Assembly: GCF_003182485.1 (NCBI RefSeq)
Contig: NZ_QGTX01000001.1
Coordinates: 4,488,001 to 4,552,000 of the forward strand
Length of the DNA: 64,000 nt
From: Geodermatophilus normandii
Lineage (GTDB): Bacteria > Actinomycetota > Actinomycetes > Mycobacteriales > Geodermatophilaceae
Direction: 5' to 3'
The notes beneath the pieces are model-generated. The model was not told the DNA's origin. It made no database searches and saw nothing but the letters and a program-made list of their open reading frames with translations. How positions within the stretch are numbered: the stretch's first letter is position 1; each line of letters begins with the position of its first letter. This document shows positions 7,786 to 19,100 of the stretch, piece after piece. Position numbers and translations under genes: made by a program.

Positions 7786-10700
7786 GTGGCGTCTGGTACG
7801 GCCGTGCCGCCGACGAGCCGGTACCAGGCGCTGGCCGGGGAGATGGTGGCGCGCGGCCATCGGGTGCTGCCGGAGACGTGGGCGGTCGCCAAGGAGTTCG
7901 GACTGGAGGCCTTAGAGGGCCGGTGGACCGACCGGGCCCAGACTCCAGCCGAGACGGCCCGGATCGAGACATCGTTGCGGGCGCTGCCCGGGGCCACCAC
8001 TGCCCCACCGGCGGCCCCGGCGACGGGTGCGCATCCACTGGCGGAGGCGACCCGCTGGCTGGAGAACCGGAACAAGGTGTGGACGCAGCGGCTGTCCGCT
8101 GTGTCCCTCGTGGGCGAACTGGACGTTGGTTACGGCGAGACGCAGGACCTGTTGGACCACCTGGGCCTGTGGTGGCGGCTGGCCGGTGGCCGCTCATCCG
8201 GGCCGAGGCTCCGGGACAAGTACCTCGCGTGTCTCATGGTGGCACTGGTGGCGGTCGCGTCGGAGGAGTACGCGGCGGGGCGCTACTGGCCGCAGGTAGC
8301 CGCCCGGTGGGGGGCGGATGAGCTCTCGGCTGCTGAGAAGGACCTGCTCGGGACCCTGTTCCTCGAGGGGGTGTCCGGGCTCGGGATGCCGACGTTCACG
8401 CATCTGCCGCTCAAGCACGTCGGGCCTATCACGTCGCACGCAGCCATCCCGACGTTCTGCTTGCGAGACGTGTTCGACCTGTTCGCCAAGCGGCTCGCCG
8501 CTGACCCGGAGCTGTCAGCCGGGTCGCTGTTGGCGTGGCTGGCCGAGGACGAAGCCCGGCAGCGGACGCTGGACACTCCGGCGCGGGTGTTCCTGCTGGA
8601 GGGTAGAGAGTTCGCGCGGGACTTCACCGACCGCTGCCTCGATCTGCTGACCCGGGACCCGGCCGCTGGAGACACAGCGTTCGACGGTGTGGGGCTGCCG
8701 GAGCGGGTGATCGCCTGGTACCGAACGCTGGTCACCGACGGGCTGATGGAGCCGCCGCCGGAGGGCGCGCGGACGCGGGCACGGGTGACGGCGAAGGTGC
8801 GGCTGGTGTTGGAGCCGTGGGACCGCGGGCTGTGCCTGTCGCTGCCGGTGCGGGCCGGAGACGAGTTCGACGTGGACACCTGGCGGCTGAGCCTGCCCGG
8901 GCTGGTGTGGCAGGTGCCAGTACGCCGGTCCCCGGTCGGGGGTGAGGTGCTGGTGCCGGTGCCGCGTCCGGCGCCGTCGGTGCACGTGAGCGTGGACTCG
9001 GGATGGGTGGCGGCACAGACGGTGCCGCTGATCGAACAGGCCGATCCGCTGCTGGTGTTCGACGGGTCGGGCCGTTTGATGGTGGCGGGGACGCCGGTGC
9101 CGAAGGGCCCGGCGTGGCTGATCTACCCCTCCCCCAGCACCCACCGCGGTTCGGACGCAGCAACCGATGGGGCGGGGCTGCGGGTCGAGGGCACCGGCTG
9201 GAGCCGGTCCCATCGCGAGCCCCCGTACGGGTGGGATGGCTGGGCGTTCCACGAGGCTGACCTCACCGACGTCCGCGGCCTGCGCTACGGGTCCGGCGCC
9301 GAGTATCTGATCGAGCAGCGGCCGGTGCCGCAGGTGGTGTGTGGCGAGCCGGTGCCGTTCGTCGATGTGGGTGGGCGGCCGGTGTTCGGGGAACGTCCGC
9401 GGCTGCGGCTGCCCGAGGCGGCGGCGGCGTGGACGGTGACGATCACGCGGCTGGGCGAGACGACGCCGGAGCGCGTGGCGGTGTTCGACACCGGCGGCGC
9501 GCTGGTGGATCCGTGGCCCGACGGTCCGGTCTGCGGCACGTTCACGATCAGTGTGCGGGGGCCGTTGGGCCGGCGGATGTCGCGGCAGATCGTGTGCGTG
9601 GTGGAGGGCCTGGCGGCGGCCGGGTCGCCGGGGTTCCGGTCGATGGGCCCGGCCGGGTTGTCCCCGGGACTGGTGCAGGTGCGGGTGCCGCACTGGCTGG
9701 GCCAGAGCACCACCGTGGCCCTGGATGAGGGCCAGGTGGAACGGACGGTGCAGATCGGCCGGGCCGGGCAGACGGTGGCGCTGCGGGTGCGGCTGCCGCA
9801 CGGCTGGGTGCAGTGGGTGCCCGCCGCCGGGGCGGGATCGCGGCAGACCCGGCCGGTGGAGGCCGTGTCGGATGCGGTGCACGAGGACCCCGGTCATCTG
9901 CTCGTCGCCGCTGATGGGGTGGGGCCGTTCACGGATCTGCACTACACGGTGGATGGGGTGCGGGTGCAGACGATCCGGGCGCAGCGCACCCTGCTGCCGG
10001 GGGTGGTGCGGTTCGGCCTGCACGGGCTGACCGACACGCTGCGGGCACGGCCGTGCGGGGATCTGGTGCTCGACGGTGGGCTGCCGGTGATGCGGCTGGT
10101 GCCGACCGTGCTGGCCGCCGACGTAGTCCGCGAGGACGGCATGTTGTGGGTGGAGGGGGCGGCGGTCCGCGGCTCGCTGGTCGCCGACGTGTATTTCTGC
10201 GCGTTCCCGTGGCGGGGGCCGGTGACCTGCCCGGTCGACGGCGAGGGCCGGGTGCACGTGCCGACGCCGCTGGTCGACCCGACCGGGCGGCTGTTGGTCG
10301 TCTTGCGCGTCGATGACGGCTGGGGCAGTGCGGTGACGCCATCGCCGTGGCCGGAGCCGGACACCGACAGCGTGTTCGAGGTGCTGCCGGATCCGGCCGG
10401 CCTGGCGCCCCGACTCACCGCCGAGGAGACGGCGTTCGTGGCCGGGCTGAACTCCGAGGCGCCGATGCCGCGCACGGTGGAGGCGACCCGGCGGCTGTTC
10501 GCGCTGCTGGTCGGCGACCGCTGGGAGCAGCTGCCACCGTCGGAGTTCGCCGACGAGTCCCGCCGCGACGACGTGCTCGGCGCGCTGCGGCAGGGATCCC
10601 GTTTCACCCTGCATGCGCTGTTGAGCCTGGACGTGCCTGCCGAGTTGGCGACCCGGGCGCTGGTGGAGTCCCGGCTGGTCGCCGAACCCCTGGCGGCGCT

Positions 10701-11340
10701 GCACCGCAAGGACGTGGAGCGGCTGTGGCCGCAGTATCCGGTCGCGGCGATGCTCGCCTCCTCGGAGGCGCTGCGCGTCCGGGACAAGCGGTATGTCAGG
10801 CAGGCCGTCGCCCACTGTGGGCCGACCTGGCAGCAGCTGGCCGGAAAGGAGCCGCAGCACCCCTCGGCGGCCGGCGCCTGGTTGCAGGACCACCGGGGCT
10901 GGCACATTCGCGGTGTCGCGGACCTGCGCGCCCCGGTCGTGGTCCGGCCGGGGCTGACCCGGCTGCTCGACGACGACACGCGGATCGCGGCCTCCTGTGA
11001 CCTGTACGCGGTCGCCGCCCAGCAGCGGCTGGAACCGCTGCTGGCCCGCACCACGCTGGGCACGGAGATCGAGCGGGTGCTGATCCGGGCGCGGCTCGGG
11101 TCGAAGATCGGTTCGGTGCTGCGGGCTCGCGCCCACGCCGCGCAGGGGTGGCGGGCGTTACCGGCGCTGTGCCTGGGGTTGGCGGTGATCGCGCGGCTGG
11201 CTGCCCGCGGTAACCGGTACGCCCGGGACGCCTTCGAGTCCTATGCCGAGGACTTCGCCGCGCTCGCCGCGGTCGCTCCCACGGCCGTCGCCACGGATCT
11301 GCTGCTCGCTGAAGCCTTGTTGATTGGACACGGACACTGA
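7786..11340 (+). CDS. Large defence-associated protein, DruH-like candidate
   Basis: The frame is open from 7660 (TTG), but GTG at 7786, preceded by GAACGGGG, is the better start; it begins ASGTAVPPTSRYQALAGEMV and gives about 1,184 residues. I see no enzymatic motif. The N-terminal third is helical (EATRWLENRNKVWTQRL onward). The middle third (about 350-850) is strongly beta-rich, with repeated Gly/Pro/Val strands such as RVGLSPGLVQVRVPHWLG-like segments, suggesting stacked beta-sandwich domains. The C-terminal third is helical again. The stop overlaps the helicase start (TGATG), so the two are made together. A large unknown protein directly upstream of a DUF1998-type helicase matches the two-gene layout of Druantia type III (druH-druE). 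That assignment rests on layout and size, not recognised motifs. Confidence 0.5.
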   Translation: MASGTAVPPTSRYQALAGEMVARGHRVLPETWAVAKEFGLEALEGRWTDRAQTPAETARIETSLRALPGATTAPPAAPATGAHPLAEATRWLENRNKVWTQRLSAVSLVGELDVGYGETQDLLDHLGLWWRLAGGRSSGPRLRDKYLACLMVALVAVASEEYAAGRYWPQVAARWGADELSAAEKDLLGTLFLEGVSGLGMPTFTHLPLKHVGPITSHAAIPTFCLRDVFDLFAKRLAADPELSAGSLLAWLAEDEARQRTLDTPARVFLLEGREFARDFTDRCLDLLTRDPAAGDTAFDGVGLPERVIAWYRTLVTDGLMEPPPEGARTRARVTAKVRLVLEPWDRGLCLSLPVRAGDEFDVDTWRLSLPGLVWQVPVRRSPVGGEVLVPVPRPAPSVHVSVDSGWVAAQTVPLIEQADPLLVFDGSGRLMVAGTPVPKGPAWLIYPSPSTHRGSDAATDGAGLRVEGTGWSRSHREPPYGWDGWAFHEADLTDVRGLRYGSGAEYLIEQRPVPQVVCGEPVPFVDVGGRPVFGERPRLRLPEAAAAWTVTITRLGETTPERVAVFDTGGALVDPWPDGPVCGTFTISVRGPLGRRMSRQIVCVVEGLAAAGSPGFRSMGPAGLSPGLVQVRVPHWLGQSTTVALDEGQVERTVQIGRAGQTVALRVRLPHGWVQWVPAAGAGSRQTRPVEAVSDAVHEDPGHLLVAADGVGPFTDLHYTVDGVRVQTIRAQRTLLPGVVRFGLHGLTDTLRARPCGDLVLDGGLPVMRLVPTVLAADVVREDGMLWVEGAAVRGSLVADVYFCAFPWRGPVTCPVDGEGRVHVPTPLVDPTGRLLVVLRVDDGWGSAVTPSPWPEPDTDSVFEVLPDPAGLAPRLTAEETAFVAGLNSEAPMPRTVEATRRLFALLVGDRWEQLPPSEFADESRRDDVLGALRQGSRFTLHALLSLDVPAELATRALVESRLVAEPLAALHRKDVERLWPQYPVAAMLASSEALRVRDKRYVRQAVAHCGPTWQQLAGKEPQHPSAAGAWLQDHRGWHIRGVADLRAPVVVRPGLTRLLDDDTRIAASCDLYAVAAQQRLEPLLARTTLGTEIERVLIRARLGSKIGSVLRARAHAAQGWRALPALCLGLAVIARLAARGNRYARDAFESYAEDFAALAAVAPTAVATDLLLAEALLIGHGH

Positions 11341-14300
11341 TGTCTTCCTCCGCCGGCTTGGATCCGATTCTCGCCGCGTCGACGATCACCGCCGACTACC
11401 GCCGTTATCTGGAGTCGCTGGCCCCGGTCAGTGACGCGGTGCTGGCCGACGGGTTGGCCGCCGCGCTCGCCGACCCGGGGGCGATCACCAAGGGGCCGCT
11501 GCTGGAGGTGGCCGCGCCGTACGCCCCCGGTGCGTCGATCGCTGATCTGGTCGCCGAGGGGGTGCTGAACAAGCGGTTCCTGGACGCCGACCAGGAGGCG
11601 CTGCCGTCAGATCGTCCGCTGTACGCCCACCAGGAGACCGCGATCCGTAAGGCTGCCGCGGGGCGGAACGTGGCGCCGGTGACCGGCACCAACTCGGGCA
11701 AGACCGAGACGTTCGGGCTGCCGATCCTCAACTCGCTGCTGGGCGAGTACGACGCAGGGACGATCGGGCAGCCCGGCGTGCGGGCGATCCTGCTGTACCC
11801 GATGAACGCGCTGGCCAATGACCAGGTGAAGCGGCTGCGCGGGCTGCTGCGGGCGTATCGGGAGATCACGTTCGGCCGGTACATCGGCGAGACCGAGGAG
11901 ACCGACGACGCCGCGTTGGGCCTGTACCGGGAGCAGAACGCCGCCGACCCGTTGCCGAACGAGTTGATCTCTCGGCGGCAGATGCGTGCCACGCCGCCGC
12001 ACGTGCTGATGACCAACTACGCGATGCTGGAGTACCTGCTCCTGCGCCCCAAGGACATGGACCTGTTCGACGGGTCCACCGCTCAGCACTGGCGGTTCAT
12101 CGTGCTGGACGAGGCTCACGTGTACGACGGGGCGAAGGGCGCGGAGATCGGGCTGCTGCTGCGCCGCCTGAAGGACCGGGTGGCCCCGTCCCGGCCGATG
12201 CAGTGCATCGCCACGTCGGCGTCGGTCGGGGACAGCCTCGCGCAGGTGGCGGAGTTCGCCACCGCGCTGTTCGACGAGCCGTTCGAGTACGTGGCCGGCG
12301 ACCCGGACCGTCAGGACATCATCCGGGCGCAGCGCCGCGACATGTTCGGCGGCGAGCGGTGGGCGCTGCCGGCGAGCGTGTGGCCTGCGCTGGCGCTGGC
12401 CGGCGACCCGCAGGCCGCGCTGATCACCGCCGCGCGCGAGCTCGGGGCCACGGATCCGGATCCGGGTGCGTTGTTCAACCGGGAGTCGCTGGTGCGCGGG
12501 CTGCGGTCGGCCATCGACGCCGACGGCCCGGCGTCACTGCGCACCCTGGCCGAGCGGCTGCTGCCCGGCGTCCCGGACGGCGAGGCGGTGCTGACCAGCG
12601 TGGTCGCGGTCGGCGCGAGCGTGCACGGCGCCGACGGTCATCCGGGACTCGCGGCGCGCTACCACTTCTTCGTCCGCGGCCTGCAGGGTGCCTACCGCTG
12701 CTTCGGCCCGCAGACGCATGTGCGGCTGCATCCGGCCGAGCACTGTCCCGAGCCCGGCTGCGGGGCGGCGGTTGCGGAGTTCACCGGCTGCCGCCGCTGC
12801 GGTGCGGTGTACCTGCTCGGCGATGTGCTGCGCGATGACGTGCGGCGGCTGCACCGGCTGGTGCCCTCGTCGCTGGACCGGTCGATGGACGACGAGGCCG
12901 ACCGCAAGCACGGCTGGTTCGCCCTCATCTCCCGCGACGTGCTCGACGAGGACGACGCGACGCTGGACGAGACGATCACGACCGGCCCCAACGGCGCCGA
13001 TCCGCACACCCTGTGCGGCACCTGCGGCTGCATCCGGGACGGGGACCGGCCCTGCCCGGCCGGCTGCGCGGGCCCGCAGATCAAGGTGTGGAAGATCAAG
13101 ACCCGGCACCGGTCGCTGCCGCAGTGCATCTCCTGCGGCACCCGCTCCCGGGCGGCGGTCCGGCGCCTGTCCACCTCCGACCCCGGGGTGGCGGCGCTGG
13201 CGACCACGCTGTACCAGATGCTGCCGCCGGATCCGAAGGTGACCGGCAAGCCCGGGCAGGGACGCAAGATGCTGCTGTTCGGTGACTCCCGCCAGTCGGC
13301 GGCGTTCTTCGCGCCGTTCCTGCAGGACACCTACATGCGCAACCTGCGCCGCAACCGGGTCTATCAGGCGCTGGTGGCCAAGGACGACCCCGAGGAGCCG
13401 CCCGGCTGCTACGACCTGGCCGAGCACATCGCCCGACGGCGCGACGACGGCACCGGCCTGTTCACCCGCGCCCAGACCGCCGGCCAGCGGCTGCTGCAGA
13501 CCTCGCTGTGGGTGCAGCAGGAACTGCTGTCCCTCGATGAACGGTTCAGCCTGGAAGGCGTCGGCCTGGCCACCCTGCACCTGGACCGCGACCCGTCCTG
13601 GGTGCTGCCGCCCAGGTTGGCCGACTACGGGTTCACAGCCGAGGAGGGGTGGGCGCTGATCGAGACGCTGCTGGGCACCGTCCGCCAGCAGGGCGCGGTC
13701 ACCTTCCCGGAGAACGTGCAGCCCGACAGTGAGGACTTCGATCCCCGCCGCGGCCCGATCTACGTGCGGGAGTCCGGACCGGACCGCTTCAAGCGGATCA
13801 TGGGCTGGCTGCCGACCACGCAGCCGAACAAGCGGATCGACTACGTGCGCCGCCTGCTCATTGCCATGGGTGCCGACCCGGCCCAGGCGCGGGAGATCCT
13901 GCGCGGCATCTGGACCTACCTGACCACCTCCAGTGTGGACTGGCTGGTGACCGGGCACGTGGACGGCGCCGGATCGGCGTCGCGGATCAACCACGAGATG
14001 TACCGCTGGCACCTGGTCACTTCAGACCGCCCGGCCTACCGGTGCTCCCAGTGCAAACGGATCAGCGCGTTCAGCGTCCGCGGTGTCTGCACCACGATGC
14101 ACTGCGACGGCACCCTCACCGTCTTCGTGCCGCCGGTCGATGACGCCGACTACCACCGCGTCCTGTACCGCGAGCAGCACCCGATTCCGCTGTCGGTGTC
14201 CGAGCACACCGCGCAGTGGACCAGCAAGGAGGCCGCCCGCATTCAGCAGGAGTTCATCTCCGGCACCCTCAACGCGCTGTCGTGCTCGACGACGTTCGAG

Positions 14301-16019
14301 CTGGGTGTGGACGTCGGTGAACTGCAGACGGTGCTGATGCGCAACGTGCCGCCGACCATCGCCAACTATCAGCAGCGCGCCGGCCGGGCCGGGCGACGGC
14401 TGGGATCGGCGGCGTTCGTGCTCACCTACGCCCGCACCGGCCCGCACGACCTAGCTGTCTACGACGCTCCGGAACGATTCGTCGGCGGCGTCTCGGCCAC
14501 TCCACGGGTGCCGATCGAGAACGTGCGGATCGCCGAACGGCACGCCTACGCGATCGCGCTGGCCGCCTACTTCCACACCACCTTCGCCGGGCAGAACCTG
14601 CCCCACTCCGGGCCGTTTCTGGACCGCACCACCGGCGTGACTGCCGAGGTGGACCGGTTGCGGAATTGGCTCACCACTCCTCCGCCACAGGTGGTGGAGG
14701 CGATCGGGCGGGCGCTGCCCCCCGGGGTGCACGCCGCGGTCGGGGTGGACACCGGCGAGTGGGCCATCCGGCTGGTCGAGCTGCTGGACGGGGCGGCGGA
14801 CCTGATGGGCGGGGACATCACCTTCTTCCGGGACCGGCAGGAGGAGGCCAGCAAGAAGACCAACTACAGGTTGGCCGCCCGCTACGGCGACGTGCTGCGC
14901 ACCATCACCGAGGTCGGGCTGATCGCCCACTTCGCCTCTCGCGGGATCCTGCCCAAGTACGGGTTCCCGGTGGACACGGTGGAGTTGGCGACCGCGTTCG
15001 GCCGCAACCGCACCGGCGAGGGCGGCGACCTGAAGTTGGCCCGGGACCTGTCGGTGGCGATCACCGAGTACGCGCCCGGCGCGGAGATCGTCGCCGGGGG
15101 CTACGTGTGGCGCTCCGGTGGGGTGCGACGGCTGCCCGACCGCGGCCTGGACGGCAAGCACTGGGACGTCTGCGAGTCCTGCCACTCCTACGCCGAATCC
15201 CGCGAGGGGCTGACCGACGCCTGCGCGCAGTGCGGCACGCTGCGCGCTCCGTTCCGCAAGTCCTACGTCATCCCCACCTACGGGTTCGTCGCCGCCCGCG
15301 CCGACCTGCGCCGCCCCGGTCAGGAACCACCGCTGCGGGTGCCCCGCGCCGACGTGCACGTGGTCTCCAGTGGCGAGGCGACCGACTGGTCCGCGCGCGC
15401 CCTGGCCGACGGCAGGACCACGATGCGGTGGCGGACCACGGCCCGCGGTGAACTGATCGCGGTCAACAACGGCGCGTTCAACCGCGGCTACATCCTCTGC
15501 TCCTGGTGCGGGCACGGCGAACCCAACACCGGCGCCGGTGGGATGAGCGCGCACAAGACGCTGCTGGACCAGACCAAGGACTGCAAGTCCACCGCCTACC
15601 AGGTGCGGGCGCTGGCCCACCCGTACCAGACCGACCTGCTGGAATTGGACCTCGACGTCCTGGCCCCACTTCCCTACACCACCGTCTACTCGGTGCTGTA
15701 CGCCCTGCTAGGAGCGACCGCGACGGTGCTGGACACCGCCCGCGAAGACGTAGACGGCACGCTGATCAACCGGAAGGCTGCTGCGTCGTCGTTCTCCCGG
15801 CTGTTCCTGTTCGACACCACCCCCGGCGGCGCCGGGCTGGTCACCCGGATCCCGGGCCGGATGGAGGAGATCCTTAGCGTCGCGCGTGCGCTGGTGTCGG
15901 ACTGCGAGTGCGGGGAAGAGACGTCCTGCTCCCAGTGCCTGCGCACCTTCCGTAACCAGAAGTACCACCACATGCTGGTCCGGGGTGAGGCGCGAGACTT
16001 CCTCACGCACATCACCTGA
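11340..16019 (+). CDS. DEAH-box superfamily 2 helicase with C-terminal DUF1998 and cysteine clusters (DruE-like)
   Basis: The protein has 1,559 residues. The helicase core begins with a Q-motif-like YAHQETAIR (96-104), Walker A TGTNSGKT (115-122), LLYPMNALANDQ, TNYAMLEYLL, DEAH (257-260) and IATSASVG. Motif V/VI-like sequence lies near FELGVDVGELQTVL and QQRAGRAGRR, so the ATPase is intact. Several Cys-x2-Cys pairs (CRRCG, CGTCG, CISCG, CSQCK, CESCH, CAQCG, CSWCG) suggest zinc sites. The C-terminus, GGAGLVTRIP then CECGEETSCSQCLRTF, is the DUF1998 signature shared by MrfA/YprA, DrmA/DrmB, DpdJ and DruE helicases. Pairing with a large upstream protein and no methylase favours Druantia type III over DISARM or Dpd. 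Helicase identity is secure; the system name is inference. Confidence 0.8.
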   Translation: MSSSAGLDPILAASTITADYRRYLESLAPVSDAVLADGLAAALADPGAITKGPLLEVAAPYAPGASIADLVAEGVLNKRFLDADQEALPSDRPLYAHQETAIRKAAAGRNVAPVTGTNSGKTETFGLPILNSLLGEYDAGTIGQPGVRAILLYPMNALANDQVKRLRGLLRAYREITFGRYIGETEETDDAALGLYREQNAADPLPNELISRRQMRATPPHVLMTNYAMLEYLLLRPKDMDLFDGSTAQHWRFIVLDEAHVYDGAKGAEIGLLLRRLKDRVAPSRPMQCIATSASVGDSLAQVAEFATALFDEPFEYVAGDPDRQDIIRAQRRDMFGGERWALPASVWPALALAGDPQAALITAARELGATDPDPGALFNRESLVRGLRSAIDADGPASLRTLAERLLPGVPDGEAVLTSVVAVGASVHGADGHPGLAARYHFFVRGLQGAYRCFGPQTHVRLHPAEHCPEPGCGAAVAEFTGCRRCGAVYLLGDVLRDDVRRLHRLVPSSLDRSMDDEADRKHGWFALISRDVLDEDDATLDETITTGPNGADPHTLCGTCGCIRDGDRPCPAGCAGPQIKVWKIKTRHRSLPQCISCGTRSRAAVRRLSTSDPGVAALATTLYQMLPPDPKVTGKPGQGRKMLLFGDSRQSAAFFAPFLQDTYMRNLRRNRVYQALVAKDDPEEPPGCYDLAEHIARRRDDGTGLFTRAQTAGQRLLQTSLWVQQELLSLDERFSLEGVGLATLHLDRDPSWVLPPRLADYGFTAEEGWALIETLLGTVRQQGAVTFPENVQPDSEDFDPRRGPIYVRESGPDRFKRIMGWLPTTQPNKRIDYVRRLLIAMGADPAQAREILRGIWTYLTTSSVDWLVTGHVDGAGSASRINHEMYRWHLVTSDRPAYRCSQCKRISAFSVRGVCTTMHCDGTLTVFVPPVDDADYHRVLYREQHPIPLSVSEHTAQWTSKEAARIQQEFISGTLNALSCSTTFELGVDVGELQTVLMRNVPPTIANYQQRAGRAGRRLGSAAFVLTYARTGPHDLAVYDAPERFVGGVSATPRVPIENVRIAERHAYAIALAAYFHTTFAGQNLPHSGPFLDRTTGVTAEVDRLRNWLTTPPPQVVEAIGRALPPGVHAAVGVDTGEWAIRLVELLDGAADLMGGDITFFRDRQEEASKKTNYRLAARYGDVLRTITEVGLIAHFASRGILPKYGFPVDTVELATAFGRNRTGEGGDLKLARDLSVAITEYAPGAEIVAGGYVWRSGGVRRLPDRGLDGKHWDVCESCHSYAESREGLTDACAQCGTLRAPFRKSYVIPTYGFVAARADLRRPGQEPPLRVPRADVHVVSSGEATDWSARALADGRTTMRWRTTARGELIAVNNGAFNRGYILCSWCGHGEPNTGAGGMSAHKTLLDQTKDCKSTAYQVRALAHPYQTDLLELDLDVLAPLPYTTVYSVLYALLGATATVLDTAREDVDGTLINRKAAASSFSRLFLFDTTPGGAGLVTRIPGRMEEILSVARALVSDCECGEETSCSQCLRTFRNQKYHHMLVRGEARDFLTHIT

Positions 16020-16054
16020 CCGGCCGGCGTTCGGGGCAACGGTTCGGGGTGGTG

Positions 16055-16094
16055 GGTGGAACCCCCTCGGCTTGCGGCCGGCGGGGGTTCCACC
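16055..16094. terminator. Bidirectional hairpin terminator between convergent genes
   Basis: GGTGGAACCCCC (16055-16066) and GGGGGTTCCACC (16083-16094) form a perfect 12-bp stem with a 16-base loop. It sits in the 102-bp gap between the helicase stop and the convergent hsdR stop, so it probably terminates both transcripts. Confidence 0.75.
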
Positions 16095-16121
16095 TGCGGT
16101 ACTTCCCCGATCCGCGTTCGG

Positions 16122-19100
16122 TCAGGCGCTCGCGGGCTGATCGATCGCCGCCTCGTAGAACGCGTCGGCCAGGGCGAGGATGACGCCGGTTATCCCGGGG
16201 CCGTCACTGAAGAAGTAGTCGGCCATGGTGTTGTGGGCGCCCTGGTTGTCGATGACCGCCTCGGTGACCGCTGCCTGGAAGTCCTGGGACTCCAGGAACT
16301 GCTTCTTGGAGTTCACCTGGGTCTGCTTGACCAGGTCGGGGTAGGCCAGCAGCCGCTGCACGAGACCGTGGACGAACTCCCGGACCTGCGACTCGGTGAA
16401 CGACTCGGCGCCGAAGAGGTCGTTCATCTTGTCGATCACGACCTGGAGGGCGACGTACTTGGGCTCCTTCTTCGTGCCGGTGCCGGCGGCGCTGATGCCC
16501 TTGAGCTGTCCGTCGCCGGTCAGGGAGATGTCCACCGCGGCGCCCTTAGTGTGCTTGACCCCGACCAGCACCACATCGGAGAGGTCGACCTCTGCCGCCC
16601 AGGAGCTGTCGTCGATGACCCGCTCCAGCAGGCGCAGGAAGATCGACAGCATCTCTAGGTAGGGGTCGCCGTAGTCGACGATCTGGCTCATGAAGTCGTA
16701 GAGCCGCACGTACGTCGAGACGTCCTTGCGGAACAGGTCCAGCGCGTTGAGGGTGACCTTGTCGTCCTCCTCGAGCGCCCGGGCGTACCGACGCGCGAAG
16801 TCATGCTGGGCCGGGCTGATCGCCGCGGAGAGGGCGTTGTTGCCCTTGCGGGTGACCCACAGCTCGGCGACCTGCCGAACCTCGTCCTCGGTGTAGATAC
16901 CCGTCTGGGCGAGCTTGGTCGCCAGGTGCACGACGACGTAGGGGTCGGTCTCGGTCTCCAGGGTGGCGTTCATGAAGTACGGCTCGAAGGCGACCTTGAT
17001 GTCCTCGGGCTTGTTGACGAAGTCGATGACGAACGTCTTGCGCTTCTGCTCGCCACCGGCGGTGCGGTGGGTGCGGTTGAGCCGCGACAGCGTCTGCACC
17101 GCGGTCACACCCGACAGCTTCTTGTCGACGTACATCGCCGAGAGCAGCGGCTGGTCGAATCCGGTCTGGAACTTGTTGGCGACCAGCATGATCTTGTAGG
17201 TCTCGCCCTTGAACGCCGCCGCCAGGTCCGCGCCGGCGCCGGGGTTCATGTTGGCCTCGGTGAACTCGTCGTCCTTGCTCGGGGCCGGACCCCAGTCCTC
17301 GCCCCAGACCTCGGCCTCGTCCATCCGCACCGCGCCGGAGAACGCCACCAGCGTCCGGTACGTGTAAGAGGGGTCTGCGTCGGCCCGCTTCTCGATGTAG
17401 GCGTCGATCGCCTTCTTGTACTTCACCGCGGCCTTGCGTGAGTCGGTCACGACCATCGCCTTGGCCTTGCCCTCCAGCAGGTGGGCGACGTTGGCGTGGA
17501 AGTGCTCGACGATGATCTGCACCTTCTGGCTGATGTTGGTCGGGTGCAGCCGCACCCACCGCATCAGACCCTTGCGGGCCGCCCCCTCTTCAACCTCGCC
17601 CTCACTGTTGGCGTTCCCGGCGATCTTCAGGGCGGTCTCGTAAGCCTGGTAGCCCTGGAGAACGTCGAGGATGTACCCCTCCTCGATCGCCTGCTTCATC
17701 GAGTACAGGTGGAACTCCCGCGGCCTGCCGTCGGGCCCCTTGCGGCCGAACAACTCCAGCGTCTTGTTCTTCGGGGTGGCGGTGAAGGCCAGGTAGGAGA
17801 TGTTGGACGACTCGGCCCGCTCGGTCATCTCCGCGGCCAGGATCGACTCCACGTCGACCTCGCCGCCGTCCTCGATCTCCTGGAGCTCCTCCGCGGTCAG
17901 GACCTGCTTCAGCTTCGAGGAGATCTGCCCGGACTGTGAGGAGTGCGCCTCGTCGGCGATGACGGCGAACCGCTTGCCCTTCAAGCCCGCGTCGGCCCGG
18001 ATCTCCTCCAGCGCGTGCGGGAAGGTCTGCACCGTCACCGCGATGATCAGCTCGCCGTTCTTCAACGCCGTCGCCAGCAGGCTGGACTTCGACTTCGCGC
18101 CCGCCTTGCGGACGTCCTCCGGGCTGATGGTGGCCACGATCTTGCCGGTGCCGTCGATCTGGCGGATCGCGTCCTGGAGCTGCCCGTCGAGCACCGTGCG
18201 GTCCACGACCACGATCACGGAGTCGAAGACCTTCTCGTTGTCCACGTGCAGGCGGGCGAGCCGGTGCGCGGTCCAGGCGATCGTGTTGGTCTTCCCCGAC
18301 CCGGCCGAGTGCTCGATCAGGTACCGCTGCCCGACCCCCTCCTCGGCGACCGCGGCCACGATGTCCGTGACCGCCTCCCACTGGTGGAACCGGGGGAACA
18401 GCATGCTCGTGCGACGCACCGAGGTGCCGGTGGCGACGTCCCAGTCCTCCCTGGTCTCCACGATCATCAGCCGGCCGATGATGGTGAGCCAGGCGTCCTT
18501 CCCCCACACCCGCTCCCACAGGTACGCCGTGGCCGACCGCCCGTCCGCGCCGGGCGGGTTCCAGGCCCCGGCGTCGTGGCCGGTGTTGAACGGCAGGAAG
18601 TGGGTCTTCTCCCCCTCCAGCCTGGTGGTCATCGCCGCCAGGTCGTTGGAGACCGCGAAGTGCACCAGCGCCCGGTGTCCGAACGACAGCAGCGGCTCCG
18701 GCCGGCCGTTTGTCAGCGGGTGGCGGTCCCTGCGGTACTGCTGGATCGCCTCATCCAGTGACTGGGTGAAGTGCGTCTTCAGCTCCGCCGTCGCCACCGG
18801 GAGCCCGTTGACGAAGAACACCAGGTCGATGCTGCGCCGGTCGGCGGTGGAGAAGTGCACCTGCCGCATCACCCGCACCCGCATCGCCGCGTAGTGAGCG
18901 TTCGTCGTGTCGTTCAAGCTGGTCTCGGGCCGGAACTGGGCCATCTTCAACCGGCCGCCGCCGATGTACTGCACCCCGTTGCGCAAGATGTTCAGCGTGC
19001 CGCCGCCGTGTTCCAGCGGCCTGTCCAGCGCTGTGGTGAGCACGTCGAGGAACTTCACCGGCGACCCGGCCGCCTTCAACGCCTTCTCGTACGCCGTCGG

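Noticed and set aside
8515-11136. An 873-codon minus-strand frame opposite the DruH-like gene.
   Set aside because: His/Arg/Gln/Pro-rich composition typical of an antisense frame in high-GC DNA; the plus-strand frame has coherent protein sequence.
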